A stretch of DNA of 64,000 nt, taken from Ralstonia pickettii DTP0602 (GTDB lineage Bacteria; Pseudomonadota; Gammaproteobacteria; Burkholderiales; Burkholderiaceae). The first letter of the stretch is position 1. Each line of letters begins with the position of its first letter. Positions 20,092 to 28,339 of the stretch are shown here, one piece after another. The notes beneath the pieces are model-generated. The model was given only the letters and a program-made list of their open reading frames with translations. It was not told where the DNA came from and searched no databases. The DNA is taken from positions 744,001 through 808,000 of the forward strand of contig CP006667.1 in NCBI GenBank assembly GCA_000471925.1. Direction: 5' to 3'. The position numbers and the translations under genes are program-made.

Positions 20092-20595
20092 TCATGGCCC
20101 GGCAAAGAGCATGACCAGCGTGCCGGCGGCGATGGCAACGCCGTAGGGCATGGAGCCGACCGAGGGGCCGTTGGCTTTTCCACGGGCAATGCCGGCGATA
20201 TTGCGTAACACCTGGCTGCCGTGGCGGAACCAGCAGACATGCGCCAGCGCCCAGGCCCCTCCCAGCAAGAATGCCGTCAGCGCGATCTGCAGCGCCATGG
20301 ACGGCCCGAGCCATGCGCCCACGGCCGCCATCAGCTTGACGTCGCCGGCGGCCATGCCGCGCAGCGCATACAGCGGCAGGAACACGGCCAGTCCGGTGAG
20401 CCAGCCCAGCGCCCAGTCAGATAGCCCGCTGCCCAGGCCATGAATTGCCAGCTGTGCCGGCAGGGCAAGCAGCCACGCGCCGAACGTCAGCCAGTTCGGG
20501 ATGCGCCGGTGCTGCAGGTCGATGGCTGCCGCGGCAAGCACGATCGCAATGGCGATCGGGCCGATATACGGGGAGAGCGCCGAGGTGGTGTGCAT
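20092..20595 (-). CDS. tadV: Tad prepilin peptidase (TadV/CpaA)
   Basis: A 167-residue polytopic protein of the short A24 aspartic peptidase type. Both catalytic Asp regions are present: AAAAIDLQHRRIPNWL in the first part and the GxGD-like AAGDVKLMAAVG in the second. It cleaves the leader of Flp pilins and TadE-type pseudopilins at the inner membrane. The gene is short because it lacks the N-terminal methylase domain of PilD enzymes, as usual for TadV. It follows the second flp gene by 15 bp. Confidence 0.9.
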   Translation of the reverse strand: MHTTSALSPYIGPIAIAIVLAAAAIDLQHRRIPNWLTFGAWLLALPAQLAIHGLGSGLSDWALGWLTGLAVFLPLYALRGMAAGDVKLMAAVGAWLGPSMALQIALTAFLLGGAWALAHVCWFRHGSQVLRNIAGIARGKANGPSVGSMPYGVAIAAGTLVMLFAGP

Positions 20596-20610
20596 GGCGT
20601 TCCTATTGGT

Positions 20611-20793
20611 TCAGGGCATGGCCGGCATGACTGCCACGACCATTTCGTAGAGCGCTTTGACTCTTGTGCCCAGGGTGCCGACAGCGATAACGATGGCCAT
20701 GGCAATCAGCGCAGCAATCAGCGCGTACTCGATTGCGCTCACGCCGCGCTTGTCGCGTTGAAAAGCCCTCCACAGTGCAATCAGGCCCGGCAT
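20611..20793 (-). CDS. Flp-type pilin, second copy
   Basis: A 60-residue pilin with the Flp signature: a basic leader (RDKRGVSAIEYALIAALIAMAIVIAVGT) containing the cleavage region G/VSAIEY with conserved Glu and Tyr, then a short tail. The ATG at 20793 gives the family length; a longer upstream frame is not supported. It shares the core with the first Flp but has a different, Met/Ala-rich C-terminus, so it may be a minor pilin. Confidence 0.9.
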   Translation of the reverse strand: MPGLIALWRAFQRDKRGVSAIEYALIAALIAMAIVIAVGTLGTRVKALYEMVVAVMPAMP

Positions 20794-20882
20794 GGCAGTC
20801 TCCGAACTGGATGGATTCGAAATCCGTGCGGGTGTAGGCGCAGGCTTCGCCGCCCACACCCGCACGGACCGTACTGCTTCGA

Positions 20883-21071
20883 TCAGGTGGCCGCCGCTAC
20901 CGTGAGCTTGGAGCCGATGAAGCTGAACACCGAGCTCAGGTTGGTACCGACGGTCGTTACCGTGCCGATGATCACGACGGCGATCAGCGCAGCGATCAGG
21001 CCGTACTCGATGGCGGTAACGCCGTCTTCATCGCGGACAAACTGCTTCAGGGTTTGGGTCAGGGTTTGCAT
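20883..21071 (-). CDS. flp: Major Flp pilin
   Basis: A 62-residue Flp/Fap pilin. The leader MQTLTQTLKQFVRDEDG precedes the mature start VTAIEYGLIAALIAVVIIG, with Glu and Tyr at the positions required for assembly. The tail is Ser/Val-rich. AAGGAGAATG lies just before the start, a strong ribosome site fitting high expression. It is the first pilin gene of the Tad operon, so it is taken as the major subunit. Confidence 0.93.
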   Translation of the reverse strand: MQTLTQTLKQFVRDEDGVTAIEYGLIAALIAVVIIGTVTTVGTNLSSVFSFIGSKLTVAAAT

Positions 21072-21137
21072 GACATTCTCCTTCTGTGGAAAAGCGCCCT
21101 CGCGGGCTTCTGGACTTCTTGCAACGCAACTACGGGT

Positions 21138-21407
21138 TCAGGGTCGGGAAAAGCGGCTGCTCGGGCGGCTGCCCGGCGGCGCGCAGGTGGCGCAGGCATG
21201 GAAGGGCCAGCGCCCGGCGCCGGCGCGTGCACCGCGCGGGCTGCGTGCCTGCAGCCGGCGTTCGGCCGAGGCGTGCATGCAGCGCGCGGCGTGATGGCTG
21301 TTGCCGGTGCGGGCCAGGGCGCGCGGTTGCACGCCGCTGCCGCGGCGCGCACAGGCGGCCTGTGCGGCATAGCGGTGCGGAATCGCGGGCTGGCGGTCAG
21401 CTGGCAT
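21138..21407 (-). CDS. Possible small Arg/Ala-rich protein ahead of flp
   Basis: An 89-codon frame with a strong ribosome site (AAGGGGAA) seven bases before the ATG and mainly G or C in third positions, as in neighbouring genes. The product (MPADRQPAIPHRYAAQ...) is basic, with four cysteines, no signal peptide and no recognised family. It lies between the sigma-54 promoter match and flp, 66 bp from the pilin start, so it would be the first cistron of the Tad transcript. Other frames are open here too, so it could be spurious. Confidence 0.4.
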   Translation of the reverse strand: MPADRQPAIPHRYAAQAACARRGSGVQPRALARTGNSHHAARCMHASAERRLQARSPRGARAGAGRWPFHACATCAPPGSRPSSRFSRP

Positions 21408-21496
21408 GGTTAAGTTCCCCTTGTGTACGTCTGCTGTCGGCAATCGCTGTGTCGGCAGTTGCGGTGCTCCTGGCGGTGCGCCGCATGCCTGGCATA

Positions 21497-21512
21497 GGCA
21501 AAGCGTGGGCCA
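21497..21512 (-). promoter_or_regulatory. Sigma-54 promoter match for the Tad operon
   Basis: On the minus strand TGGCCCACGCTTTGC matches the -24/-12 consensus TGGCACG-N4-TTGC at most positions, with GG and GC exactly ten bases apart. Transcription would start near 21,485 and run into the small frame and flp. A sigma-54 activator gene of the VpsR type lies at 25648-27024. Confidence 0.6.
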
Positions 21513-22155
21513 GCCTGGCCAGAACCGTTGTGGCACAAGGCTTTGCGGGCAGCGGTGGAAGTTGACCGGCGCCGGCGCAAGGCCAAAAGCGGGGTTTCGG
21601 CCGGCGTTCGTTGCCACCCGGAAACGCTTGTGCGGCAACGGATTTCGGATGACGCGACTTTTGGCTTAGGGCTGATTGGAGCCGACACGGTGCGCAAGGT
21701 TGGCGGCCGGGTGCGCGGCTCAACCATAAGCATGAGGATCGCTGCGACGCCTACCGCGCCTGGATGAGCGCGAGGGATGGGCAGCGGTGGGCCACGCGCC
21801 ACCGGCCGACAGATGGACGAGCCGCCCGCCTGCGGGACCGACGTTTCCGGATAGAAACGTCAGCCGCATACGTTCTGCGTCGCGATGACTCCGTCCGGTC
21901 CCCGGTAGCATCCCGCAATCCCTTGCCCGCGGCGGCTTCCGGGGATGCGCCGGGGTCGTGCTTCAGAAGCGAAACGTCGGTGGCCCGCGCCGTGTTTCAT
22001 TTCGCGCCAGCCAGGCTGCGGGCTCTCCCCGTGTCTTGCGTTAATGCCTTGGCGCAACAAGACTAAGCGAAAACAGGGCGTCCCCATTGCCGCCGGTAGC
22101 GGCTGTGCAATGCGTACACAGACAGCCCGCACAGACAAGAGAACGGGGGCCTTCC
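21513..22155. other. Gene-free stretch between the Tad operon and the glycan genes
   Basis: Several open frames exist on both strands but none has a ribosome site or family signature. The stretch should hold upstream activator sites for the sigma-54 promoter and the promoter of the rightward glycosyltransferase gene. No further feature was recognised. Confidence 0.4.
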
Positions 22156-23400
22156 ATGACGCAGATATCCATGCAGCCGGTCACGCCCGGGCAGGGCACA
22201 CGCCGCGCGCCCACCGCCCACTGGCTCGACCTCGGCCGCCTGCGCCTGTACTCGCGTGTGGCGCTGGTCTGCTATGCGCTGTATTTCGGCATCTGGACCT
22301 TCCGCGCCTGCGTGCTGCAGGTGCCAGGCGTGTTCGCTCCCGGCGGCGATTTCGTCGTGTTCTGGAGCGCAGCCAAGCTGGCGCTGACCACCGGCGCGGC
22401 CGCGCCTTACGACTACGCCATGCTGTGGCAGGTAGAACTTGCTACCGTGCCGAACCTTGCGCTCGGCTACGGTGTGCTGCCGTGGCTGTATCCGCCGACC
22501 TTCCTGTTGTTCGTGCTGGCCTTCGGGCTGCTGCCGTACGGGCTGGCGACGTTCTTCTTCCTCGCCGGCGGCGCCGGCTGGTATGCGTGGGCGCTGTGCC
22601 GCACGCTGCCGCGCGAGGCCTGGCTGGCCGGCGTGGCCTTCCCCGGGATCGCCGTGGTGCTCGCCTGCGGCCAGAACGCGCTATGGCTGGCCGGTTGCGC
22701 CGGCCTGGCGCTGGCCTGCCTGCGCTCGCGCCCGCTGCTGGCCGGCGTGCTGCTGGGGCTGGTCACGGTGAAGCCGCACCTTGCGCTGATGTTCCCGGTG
22801 GCGCTGCTGTGCGCGCGCAACTGGCGGGCGCTGGGCGCGATGGCGGCCACGGCGCTGGCGCTGGCGCTGGCAGCGCTGCTGGCGTTCGGCAGCGAGCCCT
22901 ATGTTGCCTTCCTGGGCAACGCCGGCCGTGCCGCCGCTGAACTGGAGAAGGGCGCCGTGTTATTCCAGCGCATGCCGACCGTGTTTGTGGCGGTGAAGAT
23001 GCTGTCGGGCAGCCTGGCATTGTCCTACGCGCTGCACGCGATGGTCGCAGCAGCGGCGCTGGCTGCGGTGATCTATGCCTGGGCGCGACCGTGCAGCTTC
23101 GCGCTGCGCACCGCGGTGCTGGCCTGCGCCGCGCTGCTGGTGCCGGCCTATCTCTGGGACTACGACCTCGCCTTCCTCGGCCTGGCCATTGCCTGGCTGG
23201 GGATGCATGGCCACCGCAACGGCTGGTTGCGTGGCGAGCGCGAACTGCTGGTGCTGCTGTGGCTGCTGCCGCTGTACGGCATGTCGCTGGGCGGGTGGAT
23301 CGGCTTCCAGCCGATGCCGCTGGGCCTGATGGTGGCCCTGGCGCTGGGCGTATGGCGAATCCGGCAGGAACGGACGGGCAAGGCATCGCGTGATGCCTGA
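22156..23400 (+). CDS. GT87-family mannosyltransferase-like membrane protein
   Basis: A 414-residue polytopic membrane protein of the DUF2029/GT87 type. About ten hydrophobic helices are visible. The first periplasmic loop contains GGDFVVFWSAAKLAL with the acidic residue typical of GT-C enzymes, and VKPHLALMFPVALL is a conserved family block. Such enzymes transfer sugars from polyprenyl-phosphate donors on the outer face of the inner membrane. The ATG at 22156 has GGGGGCC upstream and gives the family start. It is followed after 42 bp by gtrB, which would make the lipid-linked donor. Confidence 0.75.
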   Translation: MTQISMQPVTPGQGTRRAPTAHWLDLGRLRLYSRVALVCYALYFGIWTFRACVLQVPGVFAPGGDFVVFWSAAKLALTTGAAAPYDYAMLWQVELATVPNLALGYGVLPWLYPPTFLLFVLAFGLLPYGLATFFFLAGGAGWYAWALCRTLPREAWLAGVAFPGIAVVLACGQNALWLAGCAGLALACLRSRPLLAGVLLGLVTVKPHLALMFPVALLCARNWRALGAMAATALALALAALLAFGSEPYVAFLGNAGRAAAELEKGAVLFQRMPTVFVAVKMLSGSLALSYALHAMVAAAALAAVIYAWARPCSFALRTAVLACAALLVPAYLWDYDLAFLGLAIAWLGMHGHRNGWLRGERELLVLLWLLPLYGMSLGGWIGFQPMPLGLMVALALGVWRIRQERTGKASRDA

Positions 23401-23442
23401 TGACGAGGCGCGCGGCATCGCGCGCCGTGGAGGAAGCAGATC

Positions 23443-24462
23443 ATGGCCAACTTTGAATCCAAGCTGCTGTCGCTGGTGGTGCCGTTCTACAACGAGGAGG
23501 CCGCGCTGCATGCGTTCTTCACCCGTGTGGTCCCGATCCTGGAAGCGATTCCGGCGACTGACTTCGAGATCGTCTGCGTCAATGACGGCAGCACGGACGA
23601 TACGCTTGCCCGGCTGCTGGTCGAGACGCGGCGCGACGCACGCATCCGCGTGATCGAACTGACGCGCAACTTCGGTAAGGAAGCGGCACTGACCGTCGGA
23701 ATCGATGAAGCGGCAGGGGATGCCGTGATCCCGTTCGACGCTGACCTGCAGGATCCTCCCGAGCTGATCCCCACGCTGGTCCAGCGCTGGCGGCAAGGCG
23801 CCGAGGTGGTTCTGGCGCAACGCACCAGCCGGGCCAGCGACTCGTTCCTGAAACGAGTGAGCGCGGCTGCCTACTACCGCGTGCACAACTGCCTGTCTGA
23901 CCTGAAGATCCCCGAGAACGTCGGCGACTTCCGCCTGATGGACCGCGCCGTGATCAATGCGCTGAAGCAATTGCCGGAACGGCATCGCTTCATGAAGGGC
24001 CTGTTTGCGTGGGTAGGCTACCGGACCGTGATCGTGCCCTATGAGCGCGAAGCGCGCAGCGCGGGGCGTTCCAAATTCTCGGGCTGGCGCTTGTGGAACC
24101 TTGCGCTCGAGGGCATTACCAGCTTCAGCACCATGCCGTTGCGCAGCTGGACCTATATCGGGGTCGCGATCGCGCTTGGCGCCTTCGGTTACGGCGCCTT
24201 TATCGTGGCGCGTACCCTGATCCTGGGGGTCGATGTCCCGGGCTATGCATCGCTGCTGTCGGTGCTGCTGTTCCTGGGAGGCATTCAGCTGATCGGCCTG
24301 GGCGTGGTCGGCGAGTATGTCGGCCGCATCTATGATGAAGCCAAGGGACGGCCGATCTACCTGGTGCGGCGTCGCTACCAGGAAACCGGCCAGGACCGGC
24401 TGATCGCTTCCGGCAGGCGCGTGATCCGGCTCGACCGCGGGAAAGTGGGCAGCGGTCACTGA
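23443..24462 (+). CDS. GtrB-like polyprenyl-phosphate glycosyltransferase
   Basis: A 339-residue GT2 enzyme: N-terminal GT-A domain (LSLVVPFYNEEAAL, VNDGSTDDT, catalytic FDADLQDPPE) and two C-terminal membrane helices (about 235-255 and 268-290), the architecture of GtrB/dolichol-phosphate mannose synthase. It loads a sugar from a nucleotide donor onto undecaprenyl phosphate at the cytosolic face. GGAGGAAG precedes the start. It is co-directional with the GT87 gene and convergent with gtrA. Confidence 0.85.
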   Translation: MANFESKLLSLVVPFYNEEAALHAFFTRVVPILEAIPATDFEIVCVNDGSTDDTLARLLVETRRDARIRVIELTRNFGKEAALTVGIDEAAGDAVIPFDADLQDPPELIPTLVQRWRQGAEVVLAQRTSRASDSFLKRVSAAAYYRVHNCLSDLKIPENVGDFRLMDRAVINALKQLPERHRFMKGLFAWVGYRTVIVPYEREARSAGRSKFSGWRLWNLALEGITSFSTMPLRSWTYIGVAIALGAFGYGAFIVARTLILGVDVPGYASLLSVLLFLGGIQLIGLGVVGEYVGRIYDEAKGRPIYLVRRRYQETGQDRLIASGRRVIRLDRGKVGSGH

Positions 24463-24500
24463 TGCCGCTGATGCATTCCGGCCTGGCCGCGTGGCGATGC

Positions 24501-24890
24501 CTAATCCCGGTACGTCCAGGCCCGGTGCGCAAGGTAGGTGAAGACCGGCACCGTCAGGACGACGCAGGCCAGGCCCACCCAATAACTGGCCCCCAGGTAC
24601 TGGGCAGTCCAGGAAATGCCCATGGTCTGGCACAGCCCGAGCAGGGATACGCCGGCAAAGCGGCCCAGGGTCCGGTGGCGCAGCCGTGAGGAGAAACTCC
24701 ACAGGGTGTTGAGCAGATAGGAGCAGGCCGTCGCGCACACGAAAGCCACGCAGTTTGCAGTGACCGGTGAGGTCGCCAGCGCGGTGACCAGCGTCGCGGT
24801 GATGGCGATATGCACGCCCGTCGAGGTGGCGCCCGATACCAGGAAGCGCGTGATCCGGCGCAGTTCGGGCGCGGCGGTGCTGGCGTTCAC
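24501..24890 (-). CDS. GtrA-like small membrane protein (lipid-linked sugar flippase)
   Basis: A 129-residue protein with four membrane helices and the GtrA motifs ITRFLVSGATSTGVHI and SYLLNTLWSF. GtrA proteins are thought to help flip undecaprenyl-phosphate sugars across the membrane. The chosen start is a GTG at 24890, which overlaps the stop codon of the methyltransferase gene in GTGA and so suggests translational coupling; a longer upstream frame would overlap that gene heavily. It probably serves the GtrB/GT87 pair encoded on the opposite strand. Confidence 0.8.
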   Translation of the reverse strand: MNASTAAPELRRITRFLVSGATSTGVHIAITATLVTALATSPVTANCVAFVCATACSYLLNTLWSFSSRLRHRTLGRFAGVSLLGLCQTMGISWTAQYLGASYWVGLACVVLTVPVFTYLAHRAWTYRD

Positions 24891-25621
24891 GATGCGCGCA
24901 TGATGGCCATCAGGGAAATGCCGAACGGCAGCGATCCGCGTGCCAGCCAGTGGCGTTCCGAGCTGAACAGGCGGTGCAAGGCGTGGTTGACGGGGTGGGG
25001 CGGGAGGCCCGCTCCCATTGCCTTCTGGTTGCCGCTCAGCCGGTCGCTGATGCGGGCAACAACCGCAAGCGGAAACAGCAGCGTATTGAAATAGGACATC
25101 CGTTGCACGCGCATGCCGCAGCGCGTGGCCAGCGCATGCAGCGAGCGCCTGCTGTAGCGGCGCTGGTGATGCAGGAAAACGTCGTGGGCGCTCCATAGCC
25201 ACTGGTAGGCCGGCACGGTGATGAGCACGGCCCCGCCTGGCTTCAGCATCCTTGCCGCGCAGTCCAGCGACCCGGCGTCGTCGGCGATGTGTTCAAGGCA
25301 GTCGAGCAGGCAAACCAGGTCGAAGCTGTGCTCCGCGAATGGCATGTCGTCAGGGCATCTGCCGCTGCGGATGTCGCAGGCGCCGAGGGCCTTCTCGCGT
25401 GCCAGCCGCAGGGCAGTGCCATCCATTTCCACAGCGCTGACATTGCCGAAGCGCGAGAGCATCTCAAGGTTTCCGCCGGTGCCTGCCCCGATTTCCAGGA
25501 TGGAAGCGTTGCGCGGCAACGCCAGGCCGGACAGGATCGTGGCGACGATTTCGCGCCGCCCTCGGAACCACCAGTGACAGGCTTCGGTTTCGGCCATCTC
25601 AAGGTAGGCATCAGGTGACAT
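24887..25621 (-). CDS. Class I SAM-dependent methyltransferase
   Basis: A 244-residue cytosolic enzyme with the SAM-binding motif ILEIGAGTGGN (41-51), an acidic residue after beta-2 (VSAVEMDG), and FDLVCLLDCLEHI as motif post-I. The pattern HHQRRYSRRSLHALA is often found in methyltransferases within polysaccharide loci. The substrate is unknown; a lipid-linked sugar or glycan is plausible given the neighbours. It is 26 bp downstream of the VpsR-like regulator and coupled to gtrA. Confidence 0.75.
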   Translation of the reverse strand: MSPDAYLEMAETEACHWWFRGRREIVATILSGLALPRNASILEIGAGTGGNLEMLSRFGNVSAVEMDGTALRLAREKALGACDIRSGRCPDDMPFAEHSFDLVCLLDCLEHIADDAGSLDCAARMLKPGGAVLITVPAYQWLWSAHDVFLHHQRRYSRRSLHALATRCGMRVQRMSYFNTLLFPLAVVARISDRLSGNQKAMGAGLPPHPVNHALHRLFSSERHWLARGSLPFGISLMAIMRAS

Positions 25622-25647
25622 CGGTCGGCTCCTCCGCGATGGATCGG

Positions 25648-27024
25648 CTAGCCCTGCACGCAGATCAACCCCAGATCCCCCTTCTTCACCTGCAGCTTGT
25701 AATCCCGCATCAGCCGGAACAGCGTCACGCGCGAGATGCCAAGCTCTGCCGCTACATCGATCAGCCGCTCATGATGCCGCTGCAGCGCCTCGATGATGGC
25801 ATTCTGCTCGGCCGCCTCGCGGATCGCCGCGAGCGTCATCGGGCGTTCCTCGACGGGCGCGGCCAGTTCCAGGTCGGCGGGCTGGATCACGCCGTCCTCG
25901 CACATCGCGGCGGCATGGCGGATGCGGTTGATCAGCTCGCGCACATTGCCCGGCCAGTTGTGCCGCTGGATCGCGCGCAGCGCGGTGGGCGAGAAGCCGC
26001 GGATGCGGGCCGGCGACTGCTTGCGCACGCCCTCCAGCACGTGCTCGGCGATCAGCATGATGTCGCTGCCGCGTTCGCGCAGTGGGGGCTGGCGCACGCG
26101 CAGCACGCACAGGCGGTGGTAGAGGTCGCCGCGGAAGCGTTCGGCGGCGATCGCCGCTTCCAGGTCCACGTGCGTGGCCGAGATGATGCGCACGTCCACC
26201 TCCACCGATTCGGTGCCGCCCAGCCGTTCGATGCGCCCGGTCTCCAGGAAGCGCAGCAGGCTGGTCTGGCTCTCCAGCGGCATGTCGCCGATTTCATCGA
26301 GGAACAGCGTGCCGCCCTGTGCCATCTCGATGCGGCCCGGCTTGCGCTTGGTCGCGCCGGTGAAGGCACCGCGCTCGTAGCCGAACAGCTCGGACATCAG
26401 CAGCGTGGGCGGGATGGCGGCGCAGTTGACCGCGACGAAGGGCTTCTGCGCGCGTTCGGAGGCGCGGTGGATCGCCTGCGCGGCCAGTTCCTTGCCGGTG
26501 CCGGACTCGCCCGAGATCAGCACCGGGGTGTCCCAGCGCGACACCTTCTCGATGCCGCGGAACAGTGTCTGCATGGCAGAGCAGTTGCCGATCATGCCGT
26601 CGGCGCGCGCGGTGCCGGCCACCGGGCGCTGCACGCCGGGTCGCAGCTGCGCCATGCCCTGCGCATGGCCGAGCGAGTGCGCCAGGTCGGCGGGCTCGAA
26701 CGGCGCGGTGTAGTAGTCGACAAAGTACAGCCCGAGCAGGCGGCGCGCGGCGTCGGTCAGCGCATCGCGGCTGGCGACGATGCCGATCCAGCCGATCTGG
26801 GGTTGCGAGAGCCAGGGTTCGAACGACTCCAGCTCGGCATCGCTGAAGCCACAGTGCAGGTCGAGCAGGGCGGCGATGGGCTGGGCGCCGTGTGGCAGCG
26901 CATTGAGGTCGTGCAGGTTCGACGCGAAGCTGATCTTCCAGCCCCGCTGTGCGAGCAACCTGCACAGCATGGCGTCATGGTGCTGCGACACGTACAGCAG
27001 CGGACGGTTGGCATATGCACTCAT
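25648..27024 (-). CDS. VpsR-like sigma-54-dependent transcriptional activator
   Basis: A 458-residue regulator. Residues 1-125 form a divergent receiver-like domain without the Asp phosphorylation pocket, as in VpsR proteins that sense c-di-GMP. The AAA+ domain has Walker A GESGTGKE (172-179), GAFTGA (219-224), the loop that contacts sigma-54, and Walker B TLFLDEIGD. A Fis-type helix-turn-helix (LIDVAAELGISRVTLFRLMRD) ends the protein. It likely activates surface polysaccharide or pilus genes; the sigma-54 match before the Tad operon is a candidate target. It heads a three-gene leftward unit with the methyltransferase and gtrA. Confidence 0.85.
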   Translation of the reverse strand: MSAYANRPLLYVSQHHDAMLCRLLAQRGWKISFASNLHDLNALPHGAQPIAALLDLHCGFSDAELESFEPWLSQPQIGWIGIVASRDALTDAARRLLGLYFVDYYTAPFEPADLAHSLGHAQGMAQLRPGVQRPVAGTARADGMIGNCSAMQTLFRGIEKVSRWDTPVLISGESGTGKELAAQAIHRASERAQKPFVAVNCAAIPPTLLMSELFGYERGAFTGATKRKPGRIEMAQGGTLFLDEIGDMPLESQTSLLRFLETGRIERLGGTESVEVDVRIISATHVDLEAAIAAERFRGDLYHRLCVLRVRQPPLRERGSDIMLIAEHVLEGVRKQSPARIRGFSPTALRAIQRHNWPGNVRELINRIRHAAAMCEDGVIQPADLELAAPVEERPMTLAAIREAAEQNAIIEALQRHHERLIDVAAELGISRVTLFRLMRDYKLQVKKGDLGLICVQG

Positions 27025-28339
27025 ACGATTTCCCCGGATTTTATTTTTACGAAGCTGGCGCCGGCGGATGCCGTCACTGGCTTCGGTACTTCTAAGGCTT
27101 GCGCCGGCCGCTTCGTGACGTTGCCGCGGCCTGGCGCGCTCCCTGAATTTCTGTTCTTCCCGTCACGGCGCCGCGCGGCACGGGCTGGCAGGCCCGTTTC
27201 CGCCGCCGCCGCGGCCGCGCCCTTGGTGGTGGCCCGGTCGCGACGGCGGCTGCCTTGCTGCGCCTGCATGGCAGGCTTTCGCTACACCCCGTTTTTATCG
27301 GGCGCTCCGGCAATGCCGGGCGGCCGTCTTGTTTTCTGCTTGTTGCCCGGCTTGCCGTGGCGACGCGCAGTTCCAGGCTTCACGGGCCGCTCGCGCAGGC
27401 TTGCGGCCCGTGTCCCTGAATGACCTCCTTCTGATCTTGCCGGCGGCCACTACATTGGTGTCCACCGATGCGGGCCAGTCCCTGCCGCGTGGCCCCACGC
27501 TTACAGCGCCAGCCGAGGCCCCGTCCTGGGAGTTTCGGGGGTCGTTCTGAAACTGATCTTCGGCGAACCCGTGCCTGTGTGTTGCCGCTTCGGTTCCAGT
27601 CGTCCCCCCGTGCCGGGCTTCTGTTCGCGCGGACATAACTGCGACGAATGTGCCAGAGTAGACTAAATCGTTGATAGCAAAGGAAAAGCCAGATTTCTGA
27701 CCAGTTGTGGCAAGGCCTCGGCGAGTTATAACGTTCCGCTTTTGATACGTCGGCGGGCCTTTTCATGCTGCGCTGCAGCATCTGTCCGAATCGCTATGCG
27801 GCGCCTTCCGCACATCAATCACGCCATAGGTGCCGCCTAAGATACCCATCCCCGCCGAAGGCCATCCTAAAGAGGGGAGGCCGGATTTCAAACGCTCCGG
27901 CGTCAGGGCTCCGATGCTGCACGCAGGCGACTTCACCCAGGAGTTTCATTTCCGTTACAACGGCGTGAAGCGGGTACACCGGCCACAGCCCCGGCGCAGC
28001 GGGAAAGACCTCAGCCTTTTGGCGCCGCGCGCCCCGCCCAGGCGCGGTCAGGATGGGACAAAGGGCGCGTTGACACGCCTTTGCACGAATCGAGGCACGA
28101 TGGGACCCACCCGTTTCTCATCTGTTTGGATGGTCTGGGCAGATTTTTCATTGTGGTTGGCATGGCGTGCAAAAAGGTTTCATCCGTGAAACTCCGGGTG
28201 GCTTGGCTCGCTTGCGGCGCGTGCCGGTGACACATCCCCAGGCAGCTTGTGGAAGCTGCCAACCCGTTGATTTTGCTTGCGTGGACGAAAATGATTCGTA
28301 TTGCCAACATCGAGGCGCGAAACAATTTCAGGATTGAAA
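27025..28339. other. Long gene-free stretch
   Basis: About 1.3 kb with no gene that can be supported on either strand: open frames are short, lack ribosome sites and lack family signatures. Between about 27640 and 28340 base composition is less GC-rich than elsewhere. Weak promoter-like pairs occur (TTGTGG at 27705 and TATAAC at 27727 with a 16-bp gap). Beside the LysR remnant this looks like a decayed or rearranged segment, and it should include the promoter of the VpsR-like gene. Confidence 0.4.

Noticed and set aside
27708..27722. Sigma-54 promoter TGGCAAGGCCTCGGC
   Set aside because: GG and GC are spaced correctly but the -12 element lacks TT and no gene follows in that direction.
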